A stretch of DNA of 10,988 nucleotides. Source: Burkholderia sp. GTDB taxonomy: Bacteria; Pseudomonadota; Gammaproteobacteria; Burkholderiales; Burkholderiaceae. This document shows, one piece after another, positions 6,021 through 10,988 of this stretch. The DNA is taken from positions 1-10,988 of the forward strand of contig JAQGMD010000407.1 of NCBI GenBank assembly GCA_028292565.1, read 5' to 3'. Both the position numbers and the translations under genes were made by a program. A model generated the notes under the pieces. The model was given only the letters and a program-made list of their open reading frames with translations, did no database searches and was not told the origin of the DNA. Every line of letters starts with the position of its first letter. Within the stretch, counting starts at the first letter, position 1.

Positions 6021-7358
6021 TCAAGGGGCATATGTTCCACTCTGATATCTGAAGGTGTTGTCTGCGTAACAGCTCATTGCCAAACCATTGAGGTCCGCGA
6101 CCACCGTGCCCGTCGGGAACTCAATATACGGTATCCCGTCCGGCCCAACGGCCGGGTAATTGCATGCAGTGCCGGGCCAGAATCGCGTCCGTATTTCATA
6201 CGCCCCGGAACTCATCCACAGGGCGTTGACGCCACCGGTGACGATGGCATTGCCCCCTATGTTGGCTTGGCCAAGCACGTCCATATTCCGGGCTGCCGCC
6301 GTATCACGACCGGCCCGGACATCGCGGCCGGCGACGACGTCTTCGTCGACCTGCAACGTTCCCCCAACTTGTATATTGCCCGGCACCGCGAAATCGCCGT
6401 TTTGATCCACCGCCAGTGCTTTCCAGGCGGGCCCGGACCCGCTAGTGTTATAAGTAAAGGCCCGGTTCAGGCTGGTGACCATCCGTACGTCGCCTGTGTT
6501 ATTGCCGGCGACAGGAAGGTCCCCGAAATTTACAACAGGTTGCTTCCATGACGATGGATTCTTCCAGACGCCGTCGGCGCCGCAGACCGCCACGTCCCGT
6601 GTGGCGCTATCGATTGCCATGGCGGCTTGTGTCCCGCAGGCTGTCCCGGATACGACAAGCGCATGATTCGCCATCCGCACCGGTGTGTTCATCTGGTTCA
6701 GCTCCGGCCGCCCTGGGACGTCACTGCGATACAGGAAGTCGGCGAACTGCCCCGGAGAGTCGGAAAACAAGCCCGAGGCAAGATGACCGCTATCGGCCGA
6801 CGTGCCGGTCAATACCGCCGCGCCTCCCCCGCACGCAACAGCACGGTAATCGGTGGTAACCAGGTTCCATGTCGCCCCGCGTGCGGTGCCCGGCTCTGCA
6901 CGGCTGATGTAACCACTGCCTGGCCCGGCGGCCATTGCAACGGCAGCGAGGTTGCTCTCCGGGATCGGTTGTCCGCCACTTGTCACGACGAGCGCATCAA
7001 GTTTTCCCGGGGTGGGTTGCCGCACCAGCACACAAGGTGTTTGGAGATAGGGATTGGCGACTTCAAAACTGCCTGGCAGGAACCGGTCGATTTTCAACCG
7101 TTCCACCGTCACGGGAACCGCACTGGAGGAAGTCGCCGGGTTCGCAATCAGGTCCGGGTAATTGGCGGTAATGTACTTGCGCGCGGCATTGACCACCTGG
7201 GCCTGGTAGTGCGCCGCCTGTTGCCCCTTGAAGTCCTCCAACGAAGAATCGACCATCGCGGTCAGGCCGACAAGCAGCATCGCACCGATGGCCAGCACGC
7301 CAAGGACTTCAATGATCGTCACGCCACCTTGCCGTTTTTTCATGGCTGGTATCCTCAT
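6021..7358 (-). CDS. pilV: PilV-type minor prepilin / pilus tip adhesin (shufflon-type, fixed C-terminus)
   Basis: A 445-residue protein of the bacterial shufflon N-terminal family. A type IV prepilin signal is present: leader ending KKRQGG, cleavage after Gly12, Val13 as mature N-terminus, Glu at +5 (VTIIE), then a hydrophobic helix to about residue 34. Residues 35-320 match the constant body of such proteins (KGQQAAHYQAQVVNAARKYI, GKLDALVVTSGGQPIPESN). Residues about 324-378 are short Gly/Val/Asp turns (QVGGTLQV, VVAGRDVRAGRD, IGGNAIVTGG) like tail-fibre beta-helix rungs. The last 65-80 residues form the receptor-binding tip, with a Cys pair at 399 and 430. R64 PilV has a constant part of about 361 residues and swappable tips, so the proportions agree. 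No inverted tip cassettes or recombinase follow, so the tip looks fixed. The ATG overlaps the pilM stop (ATGA). An internal ATG at 7343, with GAGGA eight bases upstream, gives a normal seven-residue leader and may be the true start. Confidence 0.93.
   Translation of the reverse strand: MRIPAMKKRQGGVTIIEVLGVLAIGAMLLVGLTAMVDSSLEDFKGQQAAHYQAQVVNAARKYITANYPDLIANPATSSSAVPVTVERLKIDRFLPGSFEVANPYLQTPCVLVRQPTPGKLDALVVTSGGQPIPESNLAAVAMAAGPGSGYISRAEPGTARGATWNLVTTDYRAVACGGGAAVLTGTSADSGHLASGLFSDSPGQFADFLYRSDVPGRPELNQMNTPVRMANHALVVSGTACGTQAAMAIDSATRDVAVCGADGVWKNPSSWKQPVVNFGDLPVAGNNTGDVRMVTSLNRAFTYNTSGSGPAWKALAVDQNGDFAVPGNIQVGGTLQVDEDVVAGRDVRAGRDTAAARNMDVLGQANIGGNAIVTGGVNALWMSSGAYEIRTRFWPGTACNYPAVGPDGIPYIEFPTGTVVADLNGLAMSCYADNTFRYQSGTYAP
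6178..6272 (-). repeat. pilV segment duplicated at 3552-3646
   Basis: This 95-bp part of pilV (codons 363-394) is the intact copy of the repeat pair whose other member lies 2.6 kb to the left in direct orientation. The alignment is gapless with about 88% identity by eye and ends abruptly on both sides. Confidence 0.85.
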
Positions 7359-7855
7359 CTACGCATTCCTATCCACACTGGCGCACCATCCGGCAGCGAT
7401 CTCTCGTTCAGTAACGATGTAAGCGGTACCCCGGTGTCTCCGAAAACCGGTGAATGCAGCGTGGTCGCACCCGCCCGGTACTGGCCTGCCAGGTAGGAGT
7501 TGTGCGACAGGTCCACGATGTCGGAAACGACATTTACCGACGGCAGGGACGCGGCATAAATGTAGATCGTCCCGGCGGCATCCCTGTAGTTGGTCCAGAC
7601 CGGACTGGCGCTCTGGCTATACAAGCGTGACCAGGTCGGCACGACATTGGCGGCCTTCAATGTCGCGAACGGGACGGTGATATTCCTGTAGTCGTTCGCG
7701 GTGAAATAGCTGGTAACGGCGTCACGATACAGCGCCATCTCTTCGGCAAGCGTCCCAGGCTTCCTGTTTTCCGCAACCACCAGGAGCTGTTGGTCGGCCT
7801 CGGAGTAGAGGCCGACCATTGCCATCATCACGGTAAGGATCGCGAGATACCACAT
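7355..7855 (-). CDS. pilM: PilM-like type IVb pilus protein
   Basis: A 166-residue protein anchored by one N-terminal hydrophobic segment (residues 2-17, WYLAILTVMMAMVGLY), with the rest on the periplasmic side. The layout matches R64-type PilM: N-terminal anchor, a helical stretch with a LAEEMALYRDAVTSYFTAND pattern (36-55), an internal strand region YIYAASLPS (98-106), a turn SPVFGDTGVPL and a C-terminal LPDGAPVWIG. This PilM is unrelated to the actin-like PilM of type IVa pili. Its exact role in thin-pilus assembly is not established, though it belongs to the conserved gene set. ATG 7855 has an AGGGGG ribosome binding site close upstream, and the stop overlaps the pilV ATG by four bases, indicating translational coupling. 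Placement between pilS and pilV is unlike R64, where pilM lies upstream of pilN. Confidence 0.8.
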   Translation of the reverse strand: MWYLAILTVMMAMVGLYSEADQQLLVVAENRKPGTLAEEMALYRDAVTSYFTANDYRNITVPFATLKAANVVPTWSRLYSQSASPVWTNYRDAAGTIYIYAASLPSVNVVSDIVDLSHNSYLAGQYRAGATTLHSPVFGDTGVPLTSLLNERSLPDGAPVWIGMRR

Positions 7856-7874
7856 GCCGGCCCCCTGTCAACCT

Positions 7875-7896
7875 GCCGCAAAGCGCGCGCTGCGGC
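7875..7896 (-). promoter_or_regulatory. GC-rich hairpin between pilS and pilM
   Basis: Within the 122-bp gap between pilS and pilM the mRNA can form GCCGCA (7896-7891) paired with TGCGGC (7880-7875) around a ten-base GC-rich loop, just before the pilM ribosome binding site. No U-run follows, so full termination is unlikely. Such a structure could stabilise the 3' end of the major-pilin message or reduce readthrough, giving more PilS than PilM/PilV; this is inference. Confidence 0.35.
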
Positions 7897-7977
7897 GTTC
7901 CCGGTCATCGTCGCTGCCCTTTGCCGCCGCATCCGAGAATCGCCCACGGTCCGTATCCTCCGCCGTATGGTGCGGCA

Positions 7978-8532
7978 TCAGCTCGCTGTAAAGGTCACCG
8001 AGTTGCCGGTTGCCGCCGTGACGCTACAGATGGATGTGGCATTCGCGGCCGTTATCGGAAAAGTGGAGATGCTGGTTGAACCTTGACTGATGCTGGTCCA
8101 TCCGGTCATCCCACTTATTGCACCCACGCAAACGTCTTGCGGCACCGCCGCGTACGTCACGGTAAACGTCGTACCGGCGGCACTGCCGGTAATCGTGACC
8201 GCTCCTCCCCACGTATTCGTGATGGCATCGCCGGCCGCATTGGGGACCAGGGTACTTGGAATGGCCTTGGCGGTAACCAGGGTTGGCACCAGGCTACCGT
8301 TCGGATAGGGCTGGCCGACATACAATTTTTTCACCGTCGTTCGCAGGGCAACCAGTTCTTCCGTTGTCTGATTGGACTTTGCACTGCCCAATGCCCCCGT
8401 CAACAAAGATACCGCACCCAGCACCACGATCGCCGCAATTCCTAAATAGGCGATCCCTTCGAGCAAAGATGCGCCGCGTTGGTACGGTCGGCGATATGCC
8501 GCTCTCATTAAATTTGTGTCGTTGTTTCTCAT
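7978..8532 (-). CDS. pilS: PilS-like major type IVb prepilin
   Basis: A 184-residue major pilin subunit. The 20-residue leader is long and basic, as in type IVb prepilins, and ends YQRG. Cleavage after Gly20 would give mature Ala21 with Glu at +5 (ASLLEGIAYLG), followed by the hydrophobic assembly helix to about residue 48. The globular part is Thr/Ser/Ala-rich and has two cysteines (135 and 169) suited to the C-terminal pilin disulfide. Ala rather than Phe, Met or Leu at the mature N-terminus is somewhat unusual, but known for this class. The ATG has an ideal ribosome binding site. It is placed directly after pilR, as in R64. A prepilin peptidase must come from elsewhere, since none is in the window. 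Confidence 0.92.
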   Translation of the reverse strand: MRNNDTNLMRAAYRRPYQRGASLLEGIAYLGIAAIVVLGAVSLLTGALGSAKSNQTTEELVALRTTVKKLYVGQPYPNGSLVPTLVTAKAIPSTLVPNAAGDAITNTWGGAVTITGSAAGTTFTVTYAAVPQDVCVGAISGMTGWTSISQGSTSISTFPITAANATSICSVTAATGNSVTFTAS

Positions 8533-8539
8533 CGTTTTT

Positions 8540-8545
8540 CCTCCT
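8540..8545 (-). promoter_or_regulatory. Strong ribosome binding site of pilS
   Basis: A full AGGAGG lies seven bases before the pilS ATG, the best Shine-Dalgarno in the window, in a 45-bp A-rich gap after pilR. This fits high-level translation of the major pilin. Confidence 0.8.
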
Positions 8546-8577
8546 GATAAAAAAAGGCTCTCAATACAATAAATCTC

Positions 8578-9654
8578 TCAATGCGCACTGCGCGTCATCG
8601 CCGCGATTTCATGCTGTATTCCGAAAAATCCGGTGACCAGCCAGCCAATCACGATTGCCAGCAAAATAATCGAGAATCCGTTCAATACTTTCATTTGCAG
8701 GGAGATCTTCTCGATCCCCTCTTCCATCCATTCGTCGGCGAGGAGCTTGAGCGCTTCCGCAAAGCCTCTGTAGTCTGCATACACGCACAAGTCGTCGATC
8801 ACTTCTTGCGACGGAAAGCCATACCCCGCATTACGCAGTGCCTCGCCGCAGTTCAGGCCGGACCTCACGCCGAGCAGCGCGCCGTCCAATCGTTCGCGCA
8901 GCCACGGCTCTGCCATGCCCGACAAGCGCACCAGCGACTTTTCCACGGTTATCCCGGCCGATTGCAGGGCGGAGAACGCCATCAGGAAGCCCGTGCCGAG
9001 AATCAGCCGGTAAATCGAGTAAGGCGCATACCGGTCCAAAAATATTCTCAGGTTGCCGCGCCAGAACGGCATCGACACCAGTACCGCGACGATCAGCGCG
9101 ATTAAGGCGATGACGATATACATCATCCAGTTCTGCACCAGCACCGACATCACGTAAAGCGATTTAGCGGCCCCTTGCCAGCCCGACGGATCGACCATGC
9201 GCGTGAACTGCGGTATCACGCGCGTGCCAAACAGGTAGATATAAACAAGAACCAGCACAAATACTGCCAGCGGATACGCGACGCCACCGACAACGACCGA
9301 CTTGATCTTTCTCCCGGCTTGCACCACGTCCGTCACCGCCAGCAGCGTAGTCTCAAGGCGGCCCGACTGCTCTCCGGCCATGATGATCATTTGCTCGCTC
9401 TTCGGCGCCCACCGTTCCAGCCCTTCGGAGAGCAACCTGCCGTTTTGCACCGTGCGCCGGCAATCGTCGAGCACAATAGCCAGCGGCTCATTCGGTTTGG
9501 CGCCGCGGTGCGATGCGCGATCCTGCAGTTCTTCCAGCACTTTCAGCAATGGCAAACCGTTTGACAGCATCTTGGCAATCTTGCGATACAAATGCAGACG
9601 CACTGTCGCCGTAAATTGGATCCTGGCCCACCAGCGATGAACGTCAAATCCCAC
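8578..9654 (-). CDS. pilR: PilR-like inner-membrane platform protein (GspF/PilC family)
   Basis: A 358-residue polytopic protein that recruits the assembly ATPase and pilin subunits at the inner membrane. It has the two tandem T2SSF-type domains: an N-terminal cytoplasmic domain (about 18-118, with GLPLLKVLEEL and AGEQSGRL), membrane segments at about 120-142 and 176-197, a second domain (about 215-325, starting LILGTGFLMAFSALQSAGI) and a last membrane segment at about 327-345. Length and layout match R64 PilR, BfpE and TcpE. Translation starts with GTG at 9654, supported by GGAGG (9661-9665) six bases upstream; the gene overlaps the end of pilQ by 11 nt, so the two are translationally coupled. 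PilR here is the thin-pilus name, not the sigma-54 regulator PilR of type IVa systems. Confidence 0.93.
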   Translation of the reverse strand: MGFDVHRWWARIQFTATVRLHLYRKIAKMLSNGLPLLKVLEELQDRASHRGAKPNEPLAIVLDDCRRTVQNGRLLSEGLERWAPKSEQMIIMAGEQSGRLETTLLAVTDVVQAGRKIKSVVVGGVAYPLAVFVLVLVYIYLFGTRVIPQFTRMVDPSGWQGAAKSLYVMSVLVQNWMMYIVIALIALIVAVLVSMPFWRGNLRIFLDRYAPYSIYRLILGTGFLMAFSALQSAGITVEKSLVRLSGMAEPWLRERLDGALLGVRSGLNCGEALRNAGYGFPSQEVIDDLCVYADYRGFAEALKLLADEWMEEGIEKISLQMKVLNGFSIILLAIVIGWLVTGFFGIQHEIAAMTRSAH

Positions 9655-10988
9655 TGGCAGCCTCCACGAGATTCAGTTGGGGTGCGCTATGGGCGACGCC
9701 GATAGTCAGATGGCCCACCACCTTTTCCGCCATGCGTGGATCGATCAGGCCGGCGGCAATCTTCTCGATCGCATGGTCGAGAATGGTCCTTCCTTTGAGA
9801 TGCTGGAGCCAGTATTCCGTGGCCTTGGCTTTTTCGCCGCTGCGAACATAGTGAAAGAAATGGTCGTCGGGAAGGATGATTTCAGCGAGTACGGTTCTCC
9901 CGGTGGTGCCTGCATAGTTGCATTGCGGGCACCCGGCGCCAGCCACGCACACACCATCAACATTGCCCGACAGCGCATTTCTGGCGCGAGCCAGCATTGC
10001 CGGCGGCAGCTCATCCATGTGATCGGCAAGCGGTATCTTGCAGTGGGAGCACAACAACTTGACAAGACGCTGGCTTACCAGGCCGGTGATAATGGTGTGG
10101 TCGGCCACCAGACTGAGAGGAAGCCCGAGGTCAACCAATCGGTCGATGATTGCCAATGCGCTATTGGCATGGACGGTTGTCCAGACCTGGTGCCCGGTCA
10201 TTGCGGCGCGCAATGCGTTCTGCGCGGAAGCGCGGTCGCGTATCTCGCCGATCATGATCGTGTCCGGATCAAGGCGCATTGCATTGGAAATCGCGGCCGC
10301 GAACATGCGCGAACGCTCATCTTCCGTCGTGGCGTTGGTGACCGCCGTCTGCACGGCGCCCTCAATCGGGTATTCGACGGGATCCTCGACGGTAAGGACG
10401 TGAAGCTTGCCCTGCGCCTCAAGGATCTCGCCCGTAAGGACCCGCTGCAGTGTGGTGGATTTCCCAGAGCCGGTCGGGCCGCTGAGGAAGGTCATGCCGA
10501 TCGGCTGCTCCTTGAGCTGCTGCAGCATTGCCGCATGCGCGTCGGTGAACCCGAGCGGCCGCACATCGATGTTGTCCCCGGCATCGTTGTACAGCAGGCG
10601 CAATACCATGAGGCCGCCGTCACTCGTCGGCGCAGTGGCAATCCGAACCCCGTATAGCCTGGGCGGCAACTTGTCGCGATCGGTGATGCTCGCATCCTGG
10701 CGCTCGGTCGGTTTGTGCGAGTTGTCCGAAACGGACGTCATTGCGCCGTAAAGCGTGGCGAGCAGGCGCTCTCCATATTCGCGCGTCTGTCCACCGGCGG
10801 GCACGAGATCATTGTGGATGCGGAAATAGATTTCGGTGCTGGTCTTCCTGACGCGAATGTGAATGTCGGACGCCCGTGCATTGCATGCCTTGTACAACAG
10901 CTCCTTGGCGGTCAGCTGCATGAGGGAGTGCTGGTGCTCGGTGCTGTCTAAATGATTGCCCTGGTAAAGCCGGCGGACCACTTCGATT
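9644..10988 (-). CDS. pilQ: PilQ-like pilus assembly ATPase (GspE/PilB family), 5' end beyond the window
   Basis: A secretion ATPase whose hexamer powers pilus extension on the cytoplasmic face. Numbering from the GTG at 10981: N2-type domain to about 130 (SDIHIRVR, 38-45), Walker A GPTGSGKST (168-176), Asp box LTVEDPVEYP (196-205), Walker B LDPDTIMIGEIRD (237-249), His box GHQVWTTVHA (263-272), and a zinc tetracysteine C311-x2-C314 with C351-x2-C354, which marks assembly rather than retraction ATPases. The open frame continues without a stop to the window edge. R64 PilQ is around 500 residues, so some tens of N-terminal residues are probably missing and the GTG is not necessarily the start. 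The thin-pilus name PilQ is unrelated to the type IVa secretin of the same name. The genes before it in R64 (pilL-pilP) would be expected just outside. Confidence 0.94.
   Translation of the reverse strand, partial: IEVVRRLYQGNHLDSTEHQHSLMQLTAKELLYKACNARASDIHIRVRKTSTEIYFRIHNDLVPAGGQTREYGERLLATLYGAMTSVSDNSHKPTERQDASITDRDKLPPRLYGVRIATAPTSDGGLMVLRLLYNDAGDNIDVRPLGFTDAHAAMLQQLKEQPIGMTFLSGPTGSGKSTTLQRVLTGEILEAQGKLHVLTVEDPVEYPIEGAVQTAVTNATTEDERSRMFAAAISNAMRLDPDTIMIGEIRDRASAQNALRAAMTGHQVWTTVHANSALAIIDRLVDLGLPLSLVADHTIITGLVSQRLVKLLCSHCKIPLADHMDELPPAMLARARNALSGNVDGVCVAGAGCPQCNYAGTTGRTVLAEIILPDDHFFHYVRSGEKAKATEYWLQHLKGRTILDHAIEKIAAGLIDPRMAEKVVGHLTIGVAHSAPQLNLVEAASGI

Noticed and set aside
6627..7496. Long plus-strand frame of 289 codons opposite pilV/pilM
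   Set aside because: It is the antisense of two well-supported genes, with no domain features.
9677..10657. Long plus-strand frame of 326 codons opposite pilQ
   Set aside because: It is the antisense shadow of a GC-rich conserved ATPase gene whose motifs are all on minus.

Overview
The window looks like an accessory (island-type) segment of a betaproteobacterium, most likely Burkholderiaceae. This is inferred from the moderately GC-rich sequence, from an operon that follows the R64/IncI thin-pilus (type IVb) gene set found on betaproteobacterial islands and plasmids, and from an orphan OmpR-type regulator of a style common in Burkholderia and relatives. A fungus- or plant-associated genus such as Mycetohabitans or Ralstonia would fit the effector-like genes, but the sequence alone does not fix the genus.

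Layout. Positions 1-405 hold the first codons of a broken IS4-family transposase and then a non-coding stretch with three closely packed perfect inverted repeats. Positions 406-2118 (+) encode a 570-residue ankyrin-repeat protein with a Pro/Ala-rich N-terminus without acidic residues and an unrecognised C-terminal domain of about 235 residues. Positions 2119-2755 carry no convincing gene but contain a strong hairpin and, next to the following gene, a dyad beside a -10-like box. Positions 2756-3451 (+) encode an OmpR/PhoB-type response regulator whose receiver domain has lost conserved residues. Positions 3452-3917 are non-coding and contain a 95-bp relic of the pilus-tip gene pilV. Positions 3918-5300 (+) encode a 460-residue protein with an apparent papain-like/C39-like cysteine protease core behind a Ser/Pro/Gln-rich N-terminus.

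From 5412 to the right edge everything reads on the minus strand as one tight operon. In transcription order it is: pilQ (assembly ATPase, cut by the window edge), pilR (inner-membrane platform), pilS (major prepilin), pilM (small membrane-anchored pilus protein), pilV (minor pilin/tip adhesin) and a pilT-type lytic transglycosylase. Together they would energise, anchor, build and tip a thin type IVb pilus and open the peptidoglycan for it. The order Q-R-S-M-V-T differs from R64 (Q-R-S-T-U-V, with pilM far upstream). No prepilin peptidase (PilU) and no shufflon recombinase (Rci) lies in the window.

Most worth a second look: (1) the cysteine-protease-like protein and the ankyrin protein, both candidate host-targeted effectors flanking an orphan, degenerate response regulator; (2) the displaced pilV fragment, which begins where the variable tip of shufflon-type PilV proteins begins and so may be a relic of an alternative tip cassette.
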